Assembly (NCBI GenBank): GCA_022787565.1
Contig: JALFVN010000027.1
Coordinates: forward strand, 37,616 to 101,615
Direction: 5' to 3'
Length of the DNA: 64,000 nucleotides
Source of the DNA: Clostridiales bacterium
Lineage (GTDB): Bacteria > Bacillota > Clostridia > Oscillospirales > Oscillospiraceae
Below, in pieces: positions 24,517-33,345 of this stretch (its first letter is position 1; every line of letters starts with the position of its first letter). Below the pieces are notes generated by a model. That model was not told the origin of the DNA. It searched no databases and saw only the letters and a program-made list of their open reading frames with translations. Both the position numbers and the translations under genes were made by a program.

Positions 24517-25623
24517 TTATTGAGAAAGCTTCAGGCGCCACACATGGTCCGTGCGGAATTTGCCGTCCTTGTACGCCATGGCGCCGGACTCGAACAGGAC
24601 AAGCACATTGCCGTCAGGGCCGGTGGTCAGACCCTCGGTCATGGGCATGGCGGTGATCGCCTCCCGCAGAACAAGGCTGTCCAAAAAATACACCGGAACC
24701 TGGCTGCCGCCCACCGGGACGGAGCCGTCAGGCTGATCCAGATCCAGATCATAGCGCAGCAGCGTGGAGTTGTTCTTGCGGCCATAGGACTGGCTCAGCA
24801 GTACGGTGCCGTCATCGCAGAAGACCATGCCCTGAATCCGGTCCGGGGCGGCAAGAACATAGTCCGGGACAGGCGCCGTACCGCTTCCGCTCCCCAGAAC
24901 TTCACCCCGCAGATCATAGCCCAGGATATAGCAGCCGTATTCGCCATCCGCCGTTTCTGTGGTGAAATCCATCCCGCGGGACAGACCGTAGTCCGCAGAG
25001 GGGTGATAGAAATTGCCCACCCAGAGAATGTCTCCCGAATAATTCAGGAAAGAGGGCGAGACCGGCAGGGCAACCGTGCTTTCGATCACCAGGTCGTGGC
25101 TGCCCTCTGCCGGGAGCCGGTCAAGGGGGATGACCGCCACGCTGTAGCTTCCGTCATTATCCAGCTTCGCAGAGACATACAGCTTGTCTCCCGCGGCGGC
25201 AAGGCCGCCCACATGGCTGGAAAAGGGACTGCCGTCGCTGTTGTAGAGCCGGTATTCCGCCGCAAAGTTTCCGCTCTGCGCATCAAGGGCCACGATCACG
25301 GAGGGAACAGCGTCTGCCTTGAAGTATGCGGAGATATAGATCAGGCCGTTTTCCCCGCAATAGTCCATGCCCTGGGGGATAGCCGCCTCATTCAGCCCGG
25401 GGATTAAATATGCTTTTTCCGCCCGGGAGAGAAACGGAGCAAACTCATCCTGGCCCAGGTATTTTTCCGTGGAGACGGCCTGCGTCTGGGTAAGTGCAAG
25501 TCCGTTTCCGGCCTTATCTTCAGCTGCCGGGAGCTCCTCGTCAGGCTGAGCCGCAGCGCCGCAGCCGCAGAGGAGGCAGAGGCACAGGCATAAGGTGAAG
25601 ATAGGAATAAAGCTTTTTCTCAT
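24517..25623 (-). CDS. Secreted lipoprotein, beta-propeller-like
   Basis: A 368-residue protein with a lipoprotein signal: MRKSFIPIFTLCLCLCLLCGCG, read as a hydrophobic core ending in the LLCGC lipobox. The mature part has repeating strands such as GLIYISAYFKADAVPSVIVALD and LYVSAKLDNDGSYSVAVI, reminiscent of a beta-propeller. I recognise no named family. ATG 25623 follows AGAGGAG; longer upstream frames run into the PHP gene. It is the second gene after the PHP esterase (19 bases), suggesting a cell-surface partner of that enzyme or of the glycerophosphodiester system. Confidence 0.75.
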   Translation of the reverse strand: MRKSFIPIFTLCLCLCLLCGCGAAAQPDEELPAAEDKAGNGLALTQTQAVSTEKYLGQDEFAPFLSRAEKAYLIPGLNEAAIPQGMDYCGENGLIYISAYFKADAVPSVIVALDAQSGNFAAEYRLYNSDGSPFSSHVGGLAAAGDKLYVSAKLDNDGSYSVAVIPLDRLPAEGSHDLVIESTVALPVSPSFLNYSGDILWVGNFYHPSADYGLSRGMDFTTETADGEYGCYILGYDLRGEVLGSGSGTAPVPDYVLAAPDRIQGMVFCDDGTVLLSQSYGRKNNSTLLRYDLDLDQPDGSVPVGGSQVPVYFLDSLVLREAITAMPMTEGLTTGPDGNVLVLFESGAMAYKDGKFRTDHVWRLKLSQ

Positions 25624-25642
25624 TTTTTCTCCTCTTTTTCCG

Positions 25643-26656
25643 TCAAATCCCCAGTTCATCCCGGGTGAAGGCGCGGGTATGTGCCTCTGTTCCGTCAGGA
25701 CTAAACACGGAGAAATATACATAGGGAGCATAGTCGGGGATGGTGAATTCCGCGCAGTCCACGGTTTCGCCCGGGCGGGCGCAGACATTCTGGGTGCGCT
25801 TGGGGCTCATGTGCATCGTAATGCGCAGAGCGTCGGAGCATTGCAGGAAAACATGGCTGTCCTCAATGCTCAGCCGATGGATCCCGGGCCCGGTACTGGC
25901 GTAAAAATCGCCCCTTTCCAGCGCCCGGATGACAGCCGGATAGCTCAGCTCCGGCGCGAGGATCATGGTCCAGGCACCGAAGGAGTCGCAGCGCGGGTCG
26001 CCGAAGGGCTGCTTGTTGTGGTTGTCGTCCGCGCCGTGGACAAAGGGGAATTTGCCGTGCCGCAGAAGCCGGTCATACAGGCCCAGGTTATTCTCGTGGC
26101 CGTTGATCACCATGGAACCGGTGTTGAAGATCTCCAGACTGAAAAAGCCGTCGTAATGCAGGATTTCCTCCGGCTCCTCCATGGACCAGTTGGGGTGGTT
26201 ATAGGTGACCAGGTATCCGGCTTTTTTCGCCTCCCGGATGAAGCGCCGGATATATTCCCGCTCATAGCGGCGGGGGCCGATGTCCCCGGCCTGTGCTCTG
26301 GATTCCGCCAGTGCGTGGGGCATATACTTGCAGAAATTGGGGTCATAGGCCACAAAGCAGGTGTTGTGGGGCTCCTTTGCCAGCAGATTGAGATGGATCT
26401 CCGGCCCGTAGACATCCAGCTGGCAGTTGGCCGAGGGCCGGATATAGGCCTCATACCCGGTGAGCATCAGAAAATCAGGGGTGCTGAGATTCGTATGGTC
26501 GTAGGGCGCTTCATGATCGGTAATGGCCAGAACGGAATAACCCTGTTCTTTGTAGGCCTCGACCATGGCCTCCGGAGTCAGGCTGCCGTCGGACAAGTTG
26601 GAGTGGCTGTGGAGATTTGCCTTAAACTGGGGCAGATCAGAAGAAATAAATTGCAT
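25643..26656 (-). CDS. PHP-domain metal-dependent phosphoesterase
   Basis: A 337-residue PHP protein. Metal-binding motifs are visible: LHSHSNLSDG (residues 15-24), ITDHEAP (about 45-51), a histidine in TYNHPNW, and HGADDNHN later. These four motifs are typical of the PHP fold and of CehA-type phosphatases. It may act on a cyclic or phospho-sugar compound. Transcribed away from the DeoR regulators, with which it shares an intergenic region, so co-regulation is plausible. Confidence 0.85.
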   Translation of the reverse strand: MQFISSDLPQFKANLHSHSNLSDGSLTPEAMVEAYKEQGYSVLAITDHEAPYDHTNLSTPDFLMLTGYEAYIRPSANCQLDVYGPEIHLNLLAKEPHNTCFVAYDPNFCKYMPHALAESRAQAGDIGPRRYEREYIRRFIREAKKAGYLVTYNHPNWSMEEPEEILHYDGFFSLEIFNTGSMVINGHENNLGLYDRLLRHGKFPFVHGADDNHNKQPFGDPRCDSFGAWTMILAPELSYPAVIRALERGDFYASTGPGIHRLSIEDSHVFLQCSDALRITMHMSPKRTQNVCARPGETVDCAEFTIPDYAPYVYFSVFSPDGTEAHTRAFTRDELGI

Positions 26657-26687
26657 AGATCAGATTCCTTTCCTGGAATTGGGTATG

Positions 26688-26717
26688 TTGACAGAGGTCA
26701 TCGTTTCTTGCTATAAT
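26688..26717 (+). promoter_or_regulatory. Promoter of the DeoR pair
   Basis: TTGACA and TATAAT, both perfect, with an 18-base spacer, 31 bases before the first DeoR start. Confidence 0.75.
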
Positions 26718-26747
26718 TATTTTTAATCTTTTTCGGGAGGGATGGAT

Positions 26748-27491
26748 GTGCGCGAGCTTCGGCTGCTGGATATGTTGGGTATGGTAAGGGAAAAGGGCTA
26801 TACAACGACACAGGAACTGGCGGAAAAATTCGGCGTCAGCGTGTCCACTGTGCGGCGCGACCTGGCTGAGCTGAACCGTCGGGGCCTGGTGTCCATCAGC
26901 AAAAACGGCACTGTCCCCATCTCTGAAACCATTGTGGATACGCCGGTCAGCTTCCGTTCCACGGTGAATACCCAGGCAAAGACCCTCATTGCCCAAAACG
27001 CGCTGCAGCTGGTAAGCAGCGGCAGTGTGATTTTTCTGGATTCGTCATCCACAGTGCTGCAGATGGTCAGCGGGCTGCGCAGCATGAGAAATATCGTGGT
27101 TGTTACCAACAGTATTCCCGTCATCACGCGCTTGCAGGGCAGCGCTGTATCGGTCCACCTGATCGGCGGCGAGATGTCTCCGCTGTCAAAGGGCTTTTTC
27201 GGGCCGGCGGCGGAGAAGGCCCTGCGCGGGTTCAATTTTGACCTGGCCTTTTTCTCGCCGGTGGCGGTGACGCCTACCGGCTTCGCCGCAGAGACCTCGG
27301 AGCGCGCAGCCTCTCTCCGCCGCGCCGCAATGGAGCAGGCCAGAAGCGCCGCGCTGTTATTCGACCATAGCAAGATCGGCCTGACGCGGCCGTTTAATTT
27401 CGCCCATCTGGATGCATTCCGCTATCTGATCACCGACGATGATAAGCAGACGCTCTCATCCAAGGCCATCGTCAGGCGGGTGCAAGCATAA
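26748..27491 (+). CDS. DeoR-family transcriptional regulator 1
   Basis: A 247-residue regulator. The N-terminal winged HTH is GYTTTQELAEKFGVSVSTVRRDLAELNRRG (about residues 16-45, here described as one motif). The C-terminal DeoR sensor domain contains FLDSSSTVLQMV and LIGGEMSP, which bind sugar phosphates in the family. A GTG at 26748 is preferred because GGGAGG ends 7 bases before it; the ATG at 26742 is too close. It lies between the PHP and ABC transporter genes and probably controls glycerophosphodiester use. Confidence 0.85.
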   Translation: MRELRLLDMLGMVREKGYTTTQELAEKFGVSVSTVRRDLAELNRRGLVSISKNGTVPISETIVDTPVSFRSTVNTQAKTLIAQNALQLVSSGSVIFLDSSSTVLQMVSGLRSMRNIVVVTNSIPVITRLQGSAVSVHLIGGEMSPLSKGFFGPAAEKALRGFNFDLAFFSPVAVTPTGFAAETSERAASLRRAAMEQARSAALLFDHSKIGLTRPFNFAHLDAFRYLITDDDKQTLSSKAIVRRVQA

Positions 27492-27515
27492 GCAGCGGCG
27501 GGAAAGGGGTAAACG

Positions 27516-28265
27516 ATGTCGGAAGAACGCCTTCAAAAAATTTTGCGGATGCTTGAAAGTGACCGGACCCTGTCCGCAAAAGAGCTGGAATCCCGGCTCT
27601 ATGTCAGCTCTGCTACCATACGCAGAGATCTGGCCGAGCTGTCCCGCCGGGGGCTGATCGTCAGAAGCCACGGCAAGGCAATGGCTGTGACCCGCATGGC
27701 TCATGCCGTTGCCCACGGCAGCCCGACGCTGCCCGACGACCCCATTGGCTCTGCTGCAGCGGTGCTGGTAAAGCCAAACAGCATCATTTTTATTGCCGCA
27801 GGCCGGTCCGCCCTGTCTCTGGCAAAGGCAGTGAGCAAGGTTGCCGGTCTCACTGTAGTGACAGACAGCATGGCTGTAGCGGACGCGCTGTGCGGGCACG
27901 CTGCCCATATCCACTGTACCGGCGGTCACCTGCTGGCGGGACAGGACGCCCTTTCCGGCAGTCAGGCGGCAGAGCTGGCAGGCCTTTTTTACTACCATAT
28001 GGCCTTTTTCAGCGGCGATTCTCTGACGGAAAACGGAGATATCACCTTCTACGGGCTTGACCGTATGCCGGTACTGCAAACCGCAGCGGGACATGCGGAA
28101 AAAAAGGTGCTGCTGTTCTCCCGCGAGCAGATGAACGCTGAGCCCGGCAGCGGACTGCTTCGGCTGAAAGACATGAATTATGTTGTTACGGACATCCCCG
28201 GGTATTTCAGCTCAGGCTATTTCCGCTCCGGGTATCCCGGCACAGTGATCGGCGCCGGAGCGTGA
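27516..28265 (+). CDS. DeoR-family transcriptional regulator 2
   Basis: A 249-residue DeoR-like protein following the first by 24 bases. The HTH is LSAKELESRLYVSSATIRRDLAELSRRG-like (about residues 18-45). The sensor half is more divergent: the phosphate-binding loops read IAAGRSALSLAKAV and CTGGHLLAG. Two adjacent, clearly different DeoR proteins suggest either two effectors or a heteromeric regulator. Confidence 0.82.
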   Translation: MSEERLQKILRMLESDRTLSAKELESRLYVSSATIRRDLAELSRRGLIVRSHGKAMAVTRMAHAVAHGSPTLPDDPIGSAAAVLVKPNSIIFIAAGRSALSLAKAVSKVAGLTVVTDSMAVADALCGHAAHIHCTGGHLLAGQDALSGSQAAELAGLFYYHMAFFSGDSLTENGDITFYGLDRMPVLQTAAGHAEKKVLLFSREQMNAEPGSGLLRLKDMNYVVTDIPGYFSSGYFRSGYPGTVIGAGA

Positions 28266-28287
28266 ACAACCGGTAAAAGAGAAGCAA

Positions 28288-28314
28288 CGGCGCACCGCTT
28301 CCGGCGGTGCGCCG
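28288..28314. terminator. Hairpin between convergent DeoR2 and permease genes
   Basis: A near-perfect GC-rich stem CGGCGCACCGC / GGCGGTGCGCCG with a TTCC loop. No long T run follows, so it is a weak or Rho-assisted terminator. Confidence 0.5.
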
Positions 28315-28329
28315 CTGCTGTATACCGGG

Positions 28330-29187
28330 TTACTTCATTGCCGCCTTGGAATATCCGGTCATCATGTATTTCTGGAAAATCATAAACAGGATGATCAGCG
28401 GAAGCACGGCCAATACCGCGCCTGCCATAATCTCGTGATAGTTGGAGACCGCCTGCCCGGCGAAGGTGTTTTTCAGCTGGGCAAGACCAACCGTCAGAAC
28501 GCGGCGCACTTCATTCTTGGCAATGATCTTGGGCCAGAAGTAGGCGTTCCAGCCGTTGGAGAAGGTCACCAGCGTGACAGTGAAGATGGTGGCCTTGCTC
28601 ATGGGGACAAGCACGTTCCAGATGATGCCGAAGCGGCCCAGTCCGTCGATCCGTCCGGCGTCAATATAGCTCTGGTCGATGGCCATGAAGGAGTTCCGCA
28701 TCATGAAGATATAGTATGCGGAAACGGCCTCCGGCAGGATCAGGCCCAGGAAAGTGTCTGCCAGACCCCAGTTGGCGCACATGATATAGATGGGGATAAA
28801 GGTCACCTGCAGGGGGATCATCAGGGCGCCCAGCACCAGATAGAACATCACGTTGCGGCCCTTGAAGTTGCCGCAGGCAAAGCCGTAAGCGGCAAGGGTG
28901 CCGGTGCCCACCTGAAGGATCAGGATACCGGCGGTCATAACGATGGTGTTCCAGTAATATTTCAGGAAGTTGGCACGGGTCAGAACATTAAGATAGTTCT
29001 CCGGATGAAAGCTCTGCGGGAACAGCGTGGGAATGACCCGCTGTACCTCCTCCGCGGATTTCACGGAGGTTGCCAGCATCCAGTACAGAGGGAAGAGCAT
29101 GACAATGGTGATGATGACAGCCACAACCGTCTGCAGATGGTACCCGGCGCCGTGGCGCTTTTTGCGAATGGCAGTTTCAGGATTCAT
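28330..29187 (-). CDS. ABC transporter permease, UgpE/MalG-type
   Basis: A 285-residue permease with six transmembrane helices. The EAA loop that contacts the ATPase is YIDAGRIDGLGRFGIIWNVLVP around residue 190. The C terminus ends in FQKYMMTGYSKAAMK, typical of the MalG group. It lies 16 bases after its partner permease. With the binding protein and the nearby glycerophosphodiesterase, a glycerophosphodiester or sugar-phosphate substrate is likely. Confidence 0.85.
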   Translation of the reverse strand: MNPETAIRKKRHGAGYHLQTVVAVIITIVMLFPLYWMLATSVKSAEEVQRVIPTLFPQSFHPENYLNVLTRANFLKYYWNTIVMTAGILILQVGTGTLAAYGFACGNFKGRNVMFYLVLGALMIPLQVTFIPIYIMCANWGLADTFLGLILPEAVSAYYIFMMRNSFMAIDQSYIDAGRIDGLGRFGIIWNVLVPMSKATIFTVTLVTFSNGWNAYFWPKIIAKNEVRRVLTVGLAQLKNTFAGQAVSNYHEIMAGAVLAVLPLIILFMIFQKYMMTGYSKAAMK

Positions 29188-29203
29188 TTTTCTTCCCCCT
29201 CCC

Positions 29204-30157
29204 TTATGCGTCGTAATTGACCGCGTTGTTGGAGTACTTCATGGTCGCCACCGTGATGCAAAGCAGGATCACAAAGAACATGACGGCGGAAGTAGCTGCG
29301 CGATCCATGCGGAAGTCCACCATGGCGTAGCGGTAGATCAGATAGACAAACACTTCCGTGGAGCGTGCGGGCCCGCCGGAGGTCAGAATGTCCACAGACT
29401 GGAACACCTTCATGGAGCTGAGGAAGGTGGTGACCAGCAGGAACAGGGTGGTGGGAGAGAGCAGGGGCAGTGTGATTTTGAAGAACTGCTGCCTGCTGTT
29501 GGCTCCGTCCAGAGATGCGGCTTCATAGTACTGGGGCGAGATACCCATCATAGCCGACAGATAGATCATCATGCCGTAGCCGAAAACACGCCAGCAGGTT
29601 GTCATCAGTACGGAGAGCAGAGCAGTGGATTCCTGGTTCAGCCAGTCCACCGGCTGCAGGCCGATGAGCTTGAGCAGATAGTTCAGCACGCCGTAGTCGG
29701 TATTGAGGATCCAGAGGAACACCACAGCGCAGGAGGACATAGCCACATACTTGGGTACAAACAGGATCGCTCTCATCACGCTGAAGGAGCGGGTCATGCG
29801 CTTGAAGATCAGGGCAAAGATCATACCGCCCACCATGGTGGCAAAAATCTCACCCAGGGAGTACAGGAAGGTCACCTTCAGGGAGTTCCAGAGGTATTTG
29901 GCGCCGGAGCCCGCAAAGAGCCACTTCCAGTTTTTCAGTCCGACAAACGTCCATTCGGGCTTGAGCAGGTTCCAGTCGGTAAGACTGATCTGGAACAGCT
30001 TTGCCACAGGGTAGTAGGTAAAAACAGCCAGCAGGGCCAGAGCGGGCAGCACAAAGAGGAAGTCCACAAACTTGGCTTTCTGTCTCTGGGTGATCCTGGG
30101 CCTCTTCCGGGCCGGCGGGGCTTCAGCCACGACGGCGTTCGCGGGGGCATCGCTCAT
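29204..30157 (-). CDS. ABC transporter permease, UgpA/MalF-type
   Basis: A 317-residue permease with a basic N-terminal tail (residues 1-30) and six transmembrane helices. The EAA loop is YYEAASLDGANSRQQFFKITLP. ATG 30157 follows AAAGGA; the longer frame upstream lacks support. It pairs with the downstream UgpE-type protein. No ATP-binding subunit is encoded here, so it probably uses a shared MsmX/UgpC-type ATPase from elsewhere. Confidence 0.85.
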   Translation of the reverse strand: MSDAPANAVVAEAPPARKRPRITQRQKAKFVDFLFVLPALALLAVFTYYPVAKLFQISLTDWNLLKPEWTFVGLKNWKWLFAGSGAKYLWNSLKVTFLYSLGEIFATMVGGMIFALIFKRMTRSFSVMRAILFVPKYVAMSSCAVVFLWILNTDYGVLNYLLKLIGLQPVDWLNQESTALLSVLMTTCWRVFGYGMMIYLSAMMGISPQYYEAASLDGANSRQQFFKITLPLLSPTTLFLLVTTFLSSMKVFQSVDILTSGGPARSTEVFVYLIYRYAMVDFRMDRAATSAVMFFVILLCITVATMKYSNNAVNYDA

Positions 30158-30274
30158 AGTAACAAATCCTTTCTCTCCGATATGTGTGTACCTCAAGCCT
30201 TGCCCAAGAGCAAGGCTTGAGGTTTTTGGTCTTTATATGCTTCGGAGATTATTCTCTCATCTCCCGCGGGAAGA

Positions 30275-31618
30275 TCAGGCGTGATCCTCCAGGATCTCGT
30301 TGATCTCAACGACCATGTCCTCGGAAGAGGAGGCCACATCGCCGCCCTGGTTGATCATCACGTCCATGTAGTTCTTCCAGGTGGTGGCCAGTTCGCTCCA
30401 TGCGGCGTTCTGGATACGGGGATTGATCAGGTTCAGGTTGTCGAAGATGCACTGGAAGGCGGGCTTTGCCTCCAGGAAGGCAATGCCTTCGTCGGTGGTC
30501 AGCACGGAATTACGGGTGGGCAGGTAGCCGGTGCCTTCGGCCCACTTCATGTTGACTTCCTTGCCGCAGAGGTACTGCAGGAAGAGCCATGCGGCGTTCT
30601 TGGTGGCCTGGTCGTTGCCGGCGGGGATGCCCAGCACGCAGCCGCCAACCTCAGAGTACATGTCGCCGGTGGAGGCGGCGGGGTACCATGCCATGCCGAC
30701 TTCAAAGTCGCACTTGGAGACATAGTTGTTGTACAGAGAGGAGGTGTGCATGACGGAGAAGGTCTCGCCGTCATAGAACTTCTGGCGCATGGTGGCAGAA
30801 GCGTCGGTGCCGGTGGCCAGGTAGGCCAGACCGTTGTCGCACCAACCCTTGATCATGTTGGTCACACCGACAGCGGTGTCGCTGTCCAGATCGCAGGTGT
30901 TGTCGCCGGTGATGATGTCAACGCCCTCGTTCAGGTACAGGGTCTCGAAGTACCACTGGTCCCAGCCGGGAACCACGGTGCCATATCCGCCGCAGGCGGC
31001 AGCGCCGGCCTGGAGGAAGGCTTCAAAGTCTTCGATCTTGGTGGGGACAGTGATGTTGTTCTCGTCAGCCAGGGTCTTGTTGTAGTAGATCACCTGGGTG
31101 GAGTGCAGGAAGGGCAGAGCCACCTGCTTGCCCTCATACTGGGAGCTGGTGAGAAGACCGGTGGAGAAGTCCTCCACATCGTAGCCGGTGGCTGCAATGT
31201 AGGGATCCAGGTTCTCGAAAACGCCGCCTGCGCCGTAGGAGGCCACATAGTCGGTGTTGGCCACGCAGACTGCGGGCAGACCGGTACCGGCTGCATGAGC
31301 GGCCACCAGGGCCTCGTTCACGTCTTTATAAGCGCCGATATACTGAGCCTCGACAGTGACCAGATCCTGAGAAGCGTTGAAGCCGTCAACGACTTCGTTT
31401 ACCAGCTCGGAATACTGATCTTCCAGAGCGTGCCACCAGATGATGGTGATGGGCTCGGTGACCTCGTACATGGATGCATCTGCGGGTGCGGGCTCAGCCG
31501 ATTCCACAGCGGGAGCTGCGGATTCAGCCGGAGCTGCGGTGCCGCCGGTGGAGCCGCCGCATGCGCACAGTGCGAATACCATGCACAGTGCAAGGGCCAG
31601 GGCTAAAAACTTTTTCAT
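30275..31618 (-). CDS. Extracellular solute-binding lipoprotein, UgpB-type
   Basis: A 447-residue family-1 binding protein. The signal MKKFLALALALCMVFALCAC ends in an LCAC lipobox, followed by a Ala/Pro/Glu-rich linker. The mature part has ITIIWWHALEDQYSELVNEVVDGF-type start and QWYFETLYLNEG, IPAGNDQATKNAAWLFLQYLC of UgpB-like proteins. It captures substrate outside the cell for the two downstream permeases. ATG 31618 is preceded by GGAGGAACAG. Transcribed divergently from the glycerophosphodiesterase gene. Confidence 0.85.
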   Translation of the reverse strand: MKKFLALALALCMVFALCACGGSTGGTAAPAESAAPAVESAEPAPADASMYEVTEPITIIWWHALEDQYSELVNEVVDGFNASQDLVTVEAQYIGAYKDVNEALVAAHAAGTGLPAVCVANTDYVASYGAGGVFENLDPYIAATGYDVEDFSTGLLTSSQYEGKQVALPFLHSTQVIYYNKTLADENNITVPTKIEDFEAFLQAGAAACGGYGTVVPGWDQWYFETLYLNEGVDIITGDNTCDLDSDTAVGVTNMIKGWCDNGLAYLATGTDASATMRQKFYDGETFSVMHTSSLYNNYVSKCDFEVGMAWYPAASTGDMYSEVGGCVLGIPAGNDQATKNAAWLFLQYLCGKEVNMKWAEGTGYLPTRNSVLTTDEGIAFLEAKPAFQCIFDNLNLINPRIQNAAWSELATTWKNYMDVMINQGGDVASSSEDMVVEINEILEDHA

Positions 31619-31686
31619 TTTCTGTTCCTCCATTTTGTTCGTGATAGGTTGTTGCTTTCCAGCGCTCAGGCTGTGATGTTGGTTAA

Positions 31687-31715
31687 AGTATACCATTTAA
31701 GACCCCTCTTGACAA
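31687..31715 (-). promoter_or_regulatory. Promoter of the ABC transporter operon
   Basis: On the minus strand TTGTCA and TATACT with a 17-base spacer. Beside it the word CGCTCAAA occurs twice (near 31722 and 31773), a possible operator. Confidence 0.6.
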
Positions 31716-31865
31716 GCGTTCGCTCAAATTTTACGCGAATTTGCACAAAAATTGATTAAAATGCAAAGTCGCTCAAAAACTTGTACGAAAGAGAAAAAAA
31801 GCGCGGCCTGATTTGTTCAGCTTCACCAAAAGTTTGAATATTTGAAGCGTCTCAGGCGGCAGAGA

Positions 31866-31894
31866 TTGAAATTGGAACGGCATAATGTTATACT
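31866..31894 (+). promoter_or_regulatory. Promoter of the GDPD-YesL operon
   Basis: TTGAAA and TATACT with a 17-base spacer, about 50 bases before the GDPD start and divergent from the ABC promoter. Confidence 0.6.
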
Positions 31895-31942
31895 GCAATG
31901 TACGATTATGTCGTTTTTTGGCGGCGAGAAGGAGTAGGTTTG

Positions 31943-32665
31943 ATGAACACAATCAAATTCAGCAAGAAGCATGTAAAGACCATTGCCCACCGGGGCCTGA
32001 GCGGGCTGGAAAAGGAAAACACCTGCGCAGCCTTTGTGGCGGCAGGCAACCGGGAGAGCTACTACGGCATCGAGACCGATGTACACCGCACTGCTGACGG
32101 GCAGTTTGTGGTCTTCCACGACGACAGCACCGCCCGGGTGGGCGTGGACGCGCTGGTCATTGAAAACAGCACTTTTGACACGCTGCGCAAGCTCCAGCTC
32201 ACCGATATCGACGGGAAACGGGGCCGTATTGATCTGACCATACCCACGCTGGCGGAATACATAGGGATCTGCAAAAAGTATGAAAAGGAATGCATCCTTG
32301 AACTGAAAAATCAGTTCCGGGCGGCGGATGTGTATAAAGTAGCCGCAGCCATCGAAAAGCTGGGCTATCTGGAGCATGTCACCTTCATTTCCTTCCAGCT
32401 GAAAAACCTGGTGTACCTGCGCCGCCGCTATCCCAACCAGCCCGCCCAGTACCTTCTGGATAAATGGGATGAAGGCGCCCTGGACGTGCTGAAAAAATAC
32501 AATCTGGGCCTGGATATCCGCTATACCAGCCTGACGAAGGAGATTGTGGAGCAGGTCCACGCCGCCGGACTGGAGGTAAACTGCTGGACGGTGAACGGGA
32601 AGGAAGACGGAGAAGCCATGGTGGAGATGGGCGTCGACTACATCACGACAAATATTCTTGAGTAA
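31943..32665 (+). CDS. Glycerophosphodiester phosphodiesterase
   Basis: A 240-residue GDPD. The TIM-barrel active site is clear: IAHRGLSGLEKENT (His-Arg), GIETDVHRTADGQFVVFHDDS (Glu-x-Asp and the general-acid His), and CILELK. It cleaves glycerophosphodiesters to glycerol-3-phosphate and an alcohol. ATG 31943 follows AAGGAG; an upstream frame of 15 codons is ignored. Next to a UgpBAE-like transporter, this is the expected intracellular hydrolase (UgpQ role). Confidence 0.9.
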   Translation: MNTIKFSKKHVKTIAHRGLSGLEKENTCAAFVAAGNRESYYGIETDVHRTADGQFVVFHDDSTARVGVDALVIENSTFDTLRKLQLTDIDGKRGRIDLTIPTLAEYIGICKKYEKECILELKNQFRAADVYKVAAAIEKLGYLEHVTFISFQLKNLVYLRRRYPNQPAQYLLDKWDEGALDVLKKYNLGLDIRYTSLTKEIVEQVHAAGLEVNCWTVNGKEDGEAMVEMGVDYITTNILE

Positions 32666-32694
32666 GAGCTTCTTCATTATAACAGGAGACATCC

Positions 32695-33345
32695 ATGTAC
32701 CACCTTTTTAACCCCGAAAATAAATTCTGGAATTTTATCGCAAAGATAACCGATGCCGCCTGTATGAGCATTCTGTGGGCGCTGGCAAGCCTGCCGCTTT
32801 TCACCATAGGCGCGGCCACCACCGCCTTTTACGATTTTTCCCTGCATCAGGTGAACGACCGGGAGGGCAAGATCCTGAAAAGCTTTTTCGGCTCTTTCAG
32901 GGCCCATTTCGGCAGGGCCACGCTCCTCTGGCTCACGGAACTGGCGGGGATTGCGTTTTTTGCCCTGGACCTGTGGGCCGCGTGGAATTTTTATCTGACA
33001 AAGGGCGGCGTTATCGGGATAGCGCTGATGGGCTTCTGCGCCTGTTTCGCGCTGATTTTTCTCTCCTGCGTCATGTACGTTTACCCGCTGCTGGCCGCCT
33101 TCAACTTCAACCTGAAAAAGATCCTCCGCGACAGCTTTATTATGGCCATGGGCAACCTCCATGTGACCATAACGCTTTTTGTGATGACCGCGCTGGTCTG
33201 TGTTCTCATCTATTACGTGAGCGGGCTGTTTTTCTTCTGGATCGGACTGTATATCTTTTTCTCCTCTTATTTCATCACCGGCGTTTTCCTGAAATATGTC
33301 CGCGACCCGGAGGAGGAAGCGGGAAAGGAGCAGCTTGAGGAATGA
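32695..33345 (+). CDS. YesL-family (DUF624) membrane protein
   Basis: A 216-residue membrane protein with about five hydrophobic segments. It starts FNPENKFWNFIAKITD and has LWALASLPLFTIGAATTAFY, both typical of the YesL/DUF624 family. Such proteins are encoded beside carbohydrate ABC transporters in Firmicutes; function is not established. AGGAG precedes the ATG. Confidence 0.82.
   Translation: MYHLFNPENKFWNFIAKITDAACMSILWALASLPLFTIGAATTAFYDFSLHQVNDREGKILKSFFGSFRAHFGRATLLWLTELAGIAFFALDLWAAWNFYLTKGGVIGIALMGFCACFALIFLSCVMYVYPLLAAFNFNLKKILRDSFIMAMGNLHVTITLFVMTALVCVLIYYVSGLFFFWIGLYIFFSSYFITGVFLKYVRDPEEEAGKEQLEE

Noticed and set aside
30281-31606. Long plus-strand frame opposite the UgpB-type lipoprotein
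   Set aside because: Low-complexity Gly/Val/Asp-rich translation with no motif; the minus strand has signal peptide, lipobox and family motifs.
31823-32692. Minus-strand frame of 289 codons opposite GDPD
   Set aside because: The plus strand has full GDPD active-site motifs; the minus translation is rich in Phe/Gln/His without family features.
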